Origin: Chloroflexota bacterium
GTDB taxonomy: Bacteria; Chloroflexota; Limnocylindria; QHBO01
DNA: 5,832 bases
Reading direction: 5' to 3'
NCBI GenBank assembly: GCA_005882055.1
Contig: VBGQ01000166.1
Location: 1-5,832, forward strand
The notes under the pieces were generated by a model. The model made no database searches. It had not been told where the DNA came from and worked only from the letters and a program-made list of their open reading frames with translations. Positions 1-5,832 of this stretch are shown here, piece after piece. Each line of letters begins with the position of its first letter. Position 1 is the stretch's first letter. A program made the position numbers and the translations under genes.

Positions 1-2
1 AC

Positions 3-155
3 CCGCTACCCGGCTCAGAGCCACGCGTCGACCTGGGGTTCAGCGGCGCCGCCGTGAGTGTGACCGACCGGTCGGGCGAGTACGTGATCGGTATGGTGGT
101 GACCCGGCAGGCCAGGGCCAAGCTGGCCTGGATGATTCTCATGGACACCATCCTG
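3..155 (+). CDS. Fragment resembling the C-terminal end of a trypsin-like serine protease domain (partial)
   Basis: The plus strand reads in frame from position 3 and gives VDLGFSGAAVSVTD, then GEYVIGMVVTRQ, then LAWMILMDTILAYSG. GFSGAAV resembles the active-site GDSGGPV motif of S1-type proteases (serine codon 42-44). The following beta strand (VIGMVV) and the aWMI-type segment are in the order seen near the end of bacterial trypsin-like domains. The His and Asp parts of the triad would lie left of the window. The reading stops making sense at about 155-180, where the oppositely oriented epimerase-like gene begins. Third-position GC is high, but the opposed minus frame shares the same third positions, so this does not discriminate. 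The call rests on motif recognition over about 50 residues only. The alternative is that this is simply the unrecognised C-terminus of the minus-strand gene. Confidence 0.4.
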
Positions 156-1481
156 GCGTACTCCGGTCTGCCGAACACGCCGTGCAGCAACAGGTACGCG
201 AGGATACCCTGCTCCTGTTGCCACCACGCCTTGCGGTCGTGCCACACGAGGCGGTGGAACCGTTCGCCGGGCGCGACGACCCGCTCGACCATGTCGTACC
301 AGCCGCCGCGCTGCGGATCCGCGCCGACCGACGGCATCGCCGCCGCGATCTTCTCGGCGAAGGCGACGTACTCGGCCTTGGGCCGCAGGCTGTTGATCCG
401 CATCAGGTTCCACGCGATCTTCAGATTGTGGCCGACGATGGCGCGATTCTGCTGCTGCCCGTAATGCTGGTCCTTGCTCCAGTCACCGAAGAACTTCTCC
501 TGGACGAACGGGCTGTTGTCGTAGTCCGGAAAGTGCGCGGTGATGGTGTCGGCCTGGTCCTCCAGCATCGCCGCGTAGCGGTCCTCGCCGGTGGCCAGCA
601 ACAGGTTGATGAGGTACGCGGGAATGTGGTCGCCGCACGAGTTCCAGTTCTTGCGGTTCCGTTGGTCCGCCCGTCCTCGTCCAGTGCCGGGCTCAGCGGG
701 TCGAACGTCACCGGGTCGATGTGCGAGTAGTACCCGCGCCGCGGCGTACCGTCCGGGAAGTTCGTGGTGTCCTTGAAGTACCTGTCGAACAGGTTGACGG
801 TCAGGTCGATGATCTCCCGGATCTTCGGGTCGCCGGTGATCCGGAAGACCTGGGTCAGTCCGGCCAGGGCGTAGATCTGCTCGTAGCACGGGATCGCGCC
901 GTAGTCGTCGCCGAACTCGGAGGCGAAGATCTTCCGCTCGGTTGCTGGGTGCCCGACAGCAGGTACGCGGTCGCCAGGCCGTACACGAGGCGTGAGATGG
1001 TATCGGTCTCCGGCCGCGTCGAGGCCGTCTTGGTACCGAGCTCGGACAGGTCGGTACGGTACTCGCCGTAGTCGAAAGTCGTCGCGCCCGAACCGAACTC
1101 GGCGGTGATGTAGAAGTCGGCGATCCGGCGTACCTGTTGCAACCACCAGTCCTGCGACTCGAACCGGAAATCACCGGCGCCGGTGCCGAAAAGCACCACG
1201 TGCTTCGCCTCGAACGCCGTGCCGTGAGGTTCGGACGGGTAGAACACGCCGTAGACGTGGATGAACCTCTCGGGCTGGAGAAGGCTCCGCAGCTGTGGTG
1301 AGGCGTCGGTGTACGCCTCGCCGAGGTTGCGCAGCATCTCCGCCACCGTCGTCGCGGTGAGCCTGACCGTGTACGGCCGGCCGTCGGACGTACGCATCTC
1401 CAGCGTGTCGGTCTGCGGGCTGTAACTGGTGATGTATCCGGCGATGAGGTCGGAGAAGGTGAAGTCGATGGCATTGGACAC
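150..1481 (-). CDS. AGE-family epimerase/isomerase-like protein, frameshifted and lacking its C-terminus
   Basis: The gene starts at GTG 1481, 9 nt after the glgX stop, behind AGGAGG with a 5-nt spacer. Three reading frames must be joined: 1481 to about 948, about 947 to 662, and about 660 leftwards. The first holds a roughly 100-residue N-terminal domain (SNAIDFTFSDLIAGYI onward), then QDWWLQQVRRIADFYITAEFGSG and SRLVYGLATAYLLSG. The second reads ASEFGDDYGAIPCYEQIYAL and FRITGDPKI. The third reads NRKNWNSCGDHIPAYLINLLLATGEDRY (split here: NRKNWNSCGDH, then IPAYLINLLLATGEDRY), QQQNRAIVGHNLKIAWNLMR, DPQRGGWYDMVERVV and WHDRKAWWQQEQGILAYLLL. The tandem helix pairs and the WHDRKAWWQQ-type motif fit the alpha/alpha-barrel fold of N-acylglucosamine 2-epimerase-like enzymes. 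The substrate cannot be told, and an epimerase role beside trehalose/glycogen genes is inference. Family resemblance fades after PEYARM at about 150-178. The minus frame stays open to the left edge without obvious homology. Confidence 0.7.
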
Positions 1482-1486
1482 GGCTA

Positions 1487-1492
1487 CCTCCT
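1487..1492 (-). promoter_or_regulatory. Strong Shine-Dalgarno of the epimerase-like gene
   Basis: The minus strand reads CCTAGGAGGTAGCCGTG, giving AGGAGG five bases before the GTG at 1481. The site overlaps the glgX TAG stop (1493-1491), so ribosomes finishing glgX would cover it. It is the only clear consensus Shine-Dalgarno among the gene starts in this window, and it decides the GTG start of this gene. Confidence 0.8.
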
Positions 1493-3463
1493 AGGAGCGG
1501 GAGAGCAGGACGGCGATGCTGCGCGGCGAGACTACGTACGTGGCGCCGTCGACCGCGGGCTCGGCACCGGGTTCGACGATGTCGGAGGGGGGTGGCAGGG
1601 CGGTGTCGATAGCGCGGACCCATTGCCGGGACGGCAGCTCGAACTCCAACGGTTCCCAGTACATGTTCATCATCACGTGCAGGTCCGGCCCAGGGCCGGA
1701 ACCGTTGGTGGTGAAGGCGAACGCGCGCGCTTCCGGGTCGTCCCAGGGGGGCGCGCCGAGTCGGGTACCGTGCCAGGCGATCTCGTCACCGGTATAGAAG
1801 AACGGCTGCCACAACACGGGCTGGTCGCGGCGGAACGCGATCAGCCGGGACCAGAACCGCAGCAGGTCGCGGTTGAGGTCGACCAGATCCCAGTCGAACC
1901 AGCCGATCTCGTTGTCCTGGCAGTAGGCGTTGTTATTGCCGCGCTGGGTGCGCCCCAGCTCGTCGCCGCCGAGCAGCATGGGCACGCCCTGGCTGAGGAT
2001 CAGGGTCGCCAGCAGGTTGCGCGCCTGGCGCTGCCGCGCCTCGTTGATGGCGGCGTCATCGGTCTCGCCCTCAACGCCAAAGCTCATGCTGGCGTTGTCG
2101 TCGGTGCCGTCGCGATTGCGCTCGCCGTTCGGCTCGTTGTGCTTGTGCTCGTAACTGACCAGGTCATGCAGCGTGAACCCATCGTGCGCGGTGACGAAGT
2201 TGATCGAGGCGTGCGGCTGGCGGCCGTCATCGGCGTACAGGTCGGACGACCCGCTGAGGCGGTACGCGAGGTCCGCCGTCTGGCCGCCCTCCCCCTTCCA
2301 GAAACGCCGGATGCCGTCCCGGTAGCGCGCGTTCCATTCGCTCCAGCCCGCGGGAAAGTTGCCGACCTGGTAGCCGCCCTCGCCAAGGTCCCAGGGCTCG
2401 GCGATCAGCTTCACCTGGCTGATCACCGGGTCCTGCCCGATGATGTCGAAGAAGCTCCCGAGCCGATCCACGTCGTGCAGCTCCCGAGCCAGCGCCGATG
2501 CCAGGTCGAAGCGGAAGCCATCCACGTGCATCTCGGTAACCCAGTAGCGCAGGCTGTCCATGATCAGCTGCGGGACGCGCGGTTGGGTCGCGTCCAGCGT
2601 GTTGCCGGTGCCCGTGTAGTCCACGTAGCGCCGCTGCTCGTCCGCCACGAGCAGACCACGTCGAGGATCACCTCGATCCCGGCGCCGTGTAGCGCCCTGA
2701 CCATCTCGCGAAACTCCCGGACCGGGTCCCCGCCGTGGGTCGCGAAGCGCGAGTCGGGGGCGAAGAAGCCGATGCTGTTGTAGCCCCAGTAATTGACCAG
2801 GCCGCGCTCCATCAGGAAGCGATTCGTGACGTGGTGGTGCACGGGCAGCAGCTCGACGGCGGTGATCCCGAGCCGCTGGAGATGAGCGAGCGCTGGCGGC
2901 GACGCGAGCCCACGGTAGGTGCCGCGCAGATGCGCGGGCACCTCGGGATGCACGATGGTGAAGCCCTTGACGTGGACCTCGTAGATCAGCGTACGCTCGA
3001 ACGGCGTCTGTGGTGGCGCGTCGTCACCCCAGTCATAGGCGCCATCCACGACCACGCACTTGGGGAGGTGAGGAGCGGAGTCGCGCTCGTCGAACCCCAG
3101 GTCGAGATGGGGGTTGCCCAGCGGGTAGCCAAAGAGGCGGTCGGTGACCGTGATGGTGCCGTCGATCCAGCGCGCATACGGGTCGAGCAGCAGCTTGTGG
3201 GGGTTGAACCGATGGCCCTCGCGCGGCGCGTGCGGGCCCTCCACGCGAAAGCCATAGCGCTGACCCGGGCGCAGATCGGGAAGGTAGCCGTGCCAGACGA
3301 AGTTGGTGCGGTCGGGCAGCCGGATGCGCTGCTCCCGGGAACCCTCCGCGTCGAAGAGGCACAGCTCGACGGCGCTGGCGTGCTCGCTGTAGATCGCGAC
3401 GTTGACCCCCTTGCCATCCCACGACAGCCCCAGCGGATAGGGCGATCCCCGCCAGACCTTCAC
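1491..3463 (-). CDS. glgX: Glycogen debranching enzyme GlgX, disrupted by an internal deletion and frame change near 2652
   Basis: GlgX is a cytoplasmic GH13 isoamylase-type enzyme that hydrolyses alpha-1,6 branches of glycogen. The gene starts at GTG 3463 and ends at TAG 1493-1491. Residues about 8-95 form a CBM48-like domain (start KVWRGSPYPLG; then FVWHGYLPDLRPGQRYGFRV). The catalytic barrel follows, with YEVHVKGFT, LLPVHHH and NYWGYNSIGFFAPDSRF. Near 2652 the frame changes: IEVILDVVC is followed, in another frame, by LVADEQRRYVDYTGTGN. Family members normally read DVVYNHTAEGN there and continue for about 30 residues before this point, so that block seems missing. The catalytic residues survive downstream: the Asp of GFRFDLA (codon 2507-2505), the Glu of LIAEPWD (2399-2397) and the Asp of FVTAHDG (2183-2181). 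The two parts sum to about 655 residues against roughly 700 usually. As written, translation would leave the GlgX frame after residue 271, giving no functional enzyme. Confidence 0.9.
3460..3463 (-). promoter_or_regulatory. GTGA stop/start overlap coupling the small exported gene to glgX
   Basis: The glgX GTG start (3463-3461) and the TGA stop of the upstream small gene (3462-3460) share the four bases GTGA. The sequence just upstream (TTTCCCAAGCG) has no good Shine-Dalgarno, so glgX translation probably depends on reinitiation after the small gene. Confidence 0.75.
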
Positions 3464-3852
3464 CGCTTGGGAAAGACCAACGCGAGGCTGTATTCGACGA
3501 GGTCATCCTGCATGGGAGAGACCGATGGCCGGCTCCCGGGGTCGAGCTCCCACACATTGAATGCCGCGCGGCTGCCGTCCGAGTATTCGAGGCCGGCGAC
3601 CGCAGACAACGGCCCTCTGATCTCGTTGGGGATGAGCGGACAGTAGACCGGCCCTGGGAAGCAGCCGCGGTAGCCAACCAGGCCAATGCGCGCGATCTCG
3701 CGGCCGCCGACCTTGACCACGACCGCGTCGGCGGCCCTCACGCACGCATTCGAGTCGAGCGAGCTGCAGCTCACGCGAGGGGCGCGGACGACCGCGCCAA
3801 TCACCACGACGGCCATCGCAGCGGCCGCGAGCAGAGCCAGCCATCGAGCCAT
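3460..3852 (-). CDS. Small exported or membrane-anchored protein of unknown function
   Basis: This 130-residue protein starts at ATG 3852 and ends at TGA 3462-3460. Residues about 4-22 form a hydrophobic Ala/Val/Leu stretch after MAR, consistent with a signal peptide or single N-terminal membrane anchor. Four cysteines follow, at about 29, 37, 64 and 71, in an otherwise short, soluble-looking domain with segments such as REIARIGLVGYRGCF, LEYSDGSRAAFNVW and LVEYSLALVFPK. C29 lies just after the hydrophobic stretch, but the preceding residues (PRVS) are not a normal lipobox, so a lipoprotein is unlikely. Paired cysteines would suit disulfides outside the cytoplasm. I do not recognise the family. 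It starts 61 nt after mak and shares a 4-nt GTGA overlap with glgX, so it looks like a true operon member even though its neighbours are cytoplasmic sugar enzymes. A GTG directly before the ATG is an alternative start. The Shine-Dalgarno is weak. Confidence 0.75.
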   Translation of the reverse strand: MARWLALLAAAAMAVVVIGAVVRAPRVSCSSLDSNACVRAADAVVVKVGGREIARIGLVGYRGCFPGPVYCPLIPNEIRGPLSAVAGLEYSDGSRAAFNVWELDPGSRPSVSPMQDDLVEYSLALVFPKR

Positions 3853-3913
3853 CACCCGCAGTATGCCGCGGTCGCCTGCCTGGGAATCGCTCCGACGGTG
3901 TCCCGAGCCCAGC

Positions 3914-5266
3914 TCAGGCGAGGCGGGTGAGTGCCTCGAGCGGCAGCCAGACCCAGTCCGGCCGGTTGGCGGCCTCGTAGCGGACCTCGTAGCAAGCCTT
4001 CTCGATCTCGAGGCCGGCCAGGAGTGGAGCAAGGGGCGGCGCCGGGGCCGCGGAGGCGTACGCCCCCAGGAATGCGTCGCGCGCCGCCGCGAGCCACGAC
4101 TCCGCGTCGAAGTCACCCGCGTGCCGCCCGCGCTGGGCGGTCCGTGCCGCATAGTCGAGCGAGCGCAGCATGCCCGCCACGTCACGCTCCGGCGGCTGCG
4201 GCGTCCGGCGCTCGGCGAGCGGCCGCGCCGGCTCCCCCTCGAAGTCGATGATCCGATACCCGTCGTTCGTGACCAGCAGCTGGCCGAGGTGGTAGTCGCC
4301 GTGCACGCGCGTGACGCGCGCCGCTCCCGCAGCGTCGAAGGCCGACTCGAGCCGGCGCCGGATCCGGGACGCCAGGCGATCCAGGGTGGGGCGGTTGACT
4401 CCCTCCAGCGCATAGCGCGCCTGGTCGAGCTGCGCCAGCGCGGTGTCGCGCCAGCCTCTGACCTCGGGGGACGACGCCTGGCGGACCGGAAACGCGAGAT
4501 CCTGCGGTCGGGCCGCGAGGCCGTGGTGCAGCTCCGCGGTCACCGTCCCGATCGCGCCGGCAGCAGCGATGGCACGTGAGGGGCCGCCGTCCTCGTCCCG
4601 GAGCAGCTCTCCGATCTGCCGCCAGGCGTCGAGCTGCGTGGGGACCCGCTCCTGGAGCATCGCCGCGGCGGCCTGCCCATCAGGTCCCAGGTAGCGCAGC
4701 GAGCCGGCGATGCGCGGAACCACTCCACAGCCGACTGACTCGAGGAACGCGCCCACCTCCAGCTCCGGGTTCTCACCGGGTTCGAGGCGTCGGTAGAGCT
4801 TCAGGATCAAGCCTCCGCCCAGCTCGACCGAGGTATTGCTCTGCTCAACCCCCAGCCGCCGCTCGGCGACGTTCGCGAGCGAGGACGCGCCCCCCGGCAG
4901 CAGCGCGGCAAGTGCCGGCGCGGGCTCGCAGCGAAACGAGCCAGAGGAGGTGGTCAACACCTGCCCCCCGGCGACCGCCGCCGCCAACGCCCGCCAGGCG
5001 CCATCCCCGTCGCCCGGTTCGCGAAGCGGCCCATCGCCTTCGGCGACCGCCGGCACCAGGTACTGGACCGGCGGTCCCGCGGCGAAGAAGGCCTGCAGCA
5101 CCAGCAACCATGCGCTGACATCGGCGCCCTGCATGGGAACGGCCGCCGCATCGGTCACGACCACGTCGGTCAGCTGGCGGTCGTTCGCGCCGAACCAGCG
5201 CTGCGCCGACAGCCAGCCAAGCTGGGTTAGCGCCGAGGCATCGGCTCCTAGGTGAGCTCGAACCAC
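3914..5266 (-). CDS. mak: Maltokinase (maltose 1-phosphate-forming), complete
   Basis: Mak (Pep2) uses ATP to phosphorylate maltose to maltose 1-phosphate, the donor used by GlgE to extend alpha-glucans. With the GTG at 5266 as start the protein is 450 residues, close to the usual length of about 450. The N-terminus contains LSAQRWFGANDRQ, matching the family's early SxQRWF-type motif. A nucleotide-loop-like SNTSVELGGG begins near residue 143, with an Lys near 156 in LILKLYRRL. The kinase catalytic segment HGDYHLGQLL starts near residue 322 (candidate catalytic Asp 324), and the metal-binding IIDFEGEP has its Asp near 341. The C-terminus is EIEKACYEVRYEAANRPDW, also typical. The start is uncertain: the frame stays open far upstream inside treS, but homology begins only at about residue 8, and GTG 5266 is the nearest candidate. 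No good Shine-Dalgarno is seen, so coupling to treS termination is likely. The product is intact. Confidence 0.93.
   Translation of the reverse strand: MVRAHLGADASALTQLGWLSAQRWFGANDRQLTDVVVTDAAAVPMQGADVSAWLLVLQAFFAAGPPVQYLVPAVAEGDGPLREPGDGDGAWRALAAAVAGGQVLTTSSGSFRCEPAPALAALLPGGASSLANVAERRLGVEQSNTSVELGGGLILKLYRRLEPGENPELEVGAFLESVGCGVVPRIAGSLRYLGPDGQAAAAMLQERVPTQLDAWRQIGELLRDEDGGPSRAIAAAGAIGTVTAELHHGLAARPQDLAFPVRQASSPEVRGWRDTALAQLDQARYALEGVNRPTLDRLASRIRRRLESAFDAAGAARVTRVHGDYHLGQLLVTNDGYRIIDFEGEPARPLAERRTPQPPERDVAGMLRSLDYAARTAQRGRHAGDFDAESWLAAARDAFLGAYASAAPAPPLAPLLAGLEIEKACYEVRYEAANRPDWVWLPLEALTRLA
5248..5266 (-). promoter_or_regulatory. treS/mak coding overlap
   Basis: The proposed mak GTG start (5266-5264) lies inside the last codons of treS, whose TAG is at 5250-5248, giving a 19-nt overlap in different frames. 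No consensus ribosome site precedes the GTG, which fits translational coupling. The exact start is inferred from where maltokinase similarity begins. Confidence 0.5.
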
Positions 5267-5832
5267 AGGAAGTCGTGCGGGCCCAGGGTGAGGAGGTACG
5301 GCAGATCCCCGATCTTGGGGAAGTGCACGCGGCCGATCAGCTCGACCGGCGTGCGTCCGGCGAAGCGCGACAGGTCGAGCTCGACGTACTGAGCGAAGCG
5401 CGACAGGTTGGCGACGCACAGGATCTCGATCCCGTCGTGCTCGCGGAGGTAGGCGAGCACCCGGCGGTTCTCGGGACGCAGGAAGGTCTGGCTGCCGCGG
5501 CCGAAGACCGAATACGACTTGCGCACGCGGATGATCCGCTTCATCCAGTTGAGGAGCGACCCGGGGACGCGCTGCTGGGCCTCGACGTTGACCGCCTGGT
5601 ACCCGTACACCGGATCGGCGACCAGCGGGGTGTAGAGCGCGTGCACGTCGGCACGCGAGAAGCCGGAGTTGCGATCTCCGTTCCACTGCATCGGCGTGCG
5701 CACGCCGTTTCTGTCGCCCAGGTAGATGTTGTCGCCCATCCCGATCTCGTCCCCGTAGTAGATGACCGGGGTGCCGTGCAGTGAGAGGAGCAGCGAGGTG
5801 AGGAGCTCGATACGCCGCCGGCTGTTGTCGAC
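5248..5832 (-). CDS. treS: Trehalose synthase / maltose alpha-D-glucosyltransferase, C-terminal part (5' end beyond the window)
   Basis: TreS is a cytoplasmic GH13 enzyme that isomerises maltose and trehalose. The visible 194 residues run in frame from the right edge to a TAG at 5250-5248, so the N-terminal catalytic part lies outside the window. Family hallmarks seen are GTPVIYYGDEIGMGDN followed by LGDRNGVRTPMQW, then DPVYGYQAVNVEAQQR and SLLNWMKR. A short beta-rich C-terminal domain follows, ending GPHDFLWFEL. These strings are typical of TreS and distinguish it from generic alpha-amylases. No frame disruption is visible. It overlaps the start of the maltokinase gene by about 19 nt, which suggests translational coupling of the two enzymes. 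In some bacteria they are fused, but here a stop codon separates them. The promoter must lie to the right of the window. Confidence 0.95.
   Translation of the reverse strand, partial: VDNSRRRIELLTSLLLSLHGTPVIYYGDEIGMGDNIYLGDRNGVRTPMQWNGDRNSGFSRADVHALYTPLVADPVYGYQAVNVEAQQRVPGSLLNWMKRIIRVRKSYSVFGRGSQTFLRPENRRVLAYLREHDGIEILCVANLSRFAQYVELDLSRFAGRTPVELIGRVHFPKIGDLPYLLTLGPHDFLWFELT

Noticed and set aside
20..32. GCCACGCGTCGAC, similar to the MluI/SalI core of a common cDNA adaptor primer, plus a GTCGAC exactly at the right end (5827-5832).
   Set aside because: Only 13 bases match, the surrounding bases do not continue an adaptor, and GTCGAC is frequent in high-GC DNA. It fits in frame within the protease-like reading, so coincidence is likelier than a cloning artefact.
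15..413. Minus-strand 132-residue open frame covering the left end.
   Set aside because: From about 413 to 180 another minus frame carries the epimerase-like motifs (PQRGGWYDMVERVV, WHDRKAWWQQ). This frame is Arg/Gly/His-rich and unrecognisable.
1623..3646. Long plus-strand open frames (1623-2783 and 2735-3646).
   Set aside because: They are antisense to glgX and mirror its codon phase. Their translations are low-complexity Val/Ala/Arg-rich with no recognisable motif, while the minus strand has clear GlgX motifs.
3853..3913. The 61-base gap between mak and the small gene, checked for a terminator or promoter.
   Set aside because: No stem-loop followed by a T run and no clear -35/-10 pair is visible on the minus strand, so I treat it as an intra-operon spacer.
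3686..5118. Plus-strand open frames opposite mak and the small exported gene.
   Set aside because: They are Arg/Pro/Ala-rich shadow frames over a convincingly coding minus strand.
5267..5686. Upstream extension of the maltokinase frame to give a 590-residue protein.
   Set aside because: The added 140 residues are Arg/Pro/Ala-rich, have no kinase similarity and lie over well-conserved treS coding sequence in another frame. This is an open frame caused by high GC.

Overview
The window holds most of a leftward (minus-strand) gene cluster for trehalose/maltose/glycogen metabolism. High GC content, GTG starts and tightly packed or overlapping genes point to a high-GC bacterium. An actinobacterial lineage is plausible because trehalose synthase followed by maltokinase is common there, but the sequence alone does not fix the taxon.

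Read in the direction of transcription (right to left), the layout is: the C-terminal third of trehalose synthase TreS (5832-5248, cut by the window edge); maltokinase Mak (5266-3914), which overlaps treS; a small exported protein of unknown function (3852-3460); glycogen debranching enzyme GlgX (3463-1491), which overlaps the small gene by 4 nt; and an N-acylglucosamine 2-epimerase (AGE)-family-like protein (1481 to about 150), preceded by a strong AGGAGG site. TreS interconverts trehalose and maltose, Mak phosphorylates maltose to maltose 1-phosphate (the GlgE donor for alpha-glucan synthesis), and GlgX removes branches from glycogen. The cluster therefore connects trehalose, maltose 1-phosphate and glycogen turnover. 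glgE and glgB are not in the window.

The left half is damaged. glgX changes reading frame near 2652 and appears to have lost about 30 residues around conserved GH13 region I. The epimerase-like gene changes frame near 950 (probably with lost residues) and near 660. Its C-terminus then stops resembling the family near 150-178, where a plus-strand reading resembles the C-terminal end of a trypsin-like serine protease with a GFSGAAV active-site motif. Either the left half is a real rearranged and decaying region, or the record contains assembly or sequencing errors. The sequence alone cannot decide. treS (as far as visible), mak and the small exported gene are uninterrupted.

I found no RNA genes, CRISPR arrays, insertion sequences or convincing terminators. 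No intergenic gap exceeds about 61 bases, apart from the uncertain left edge.
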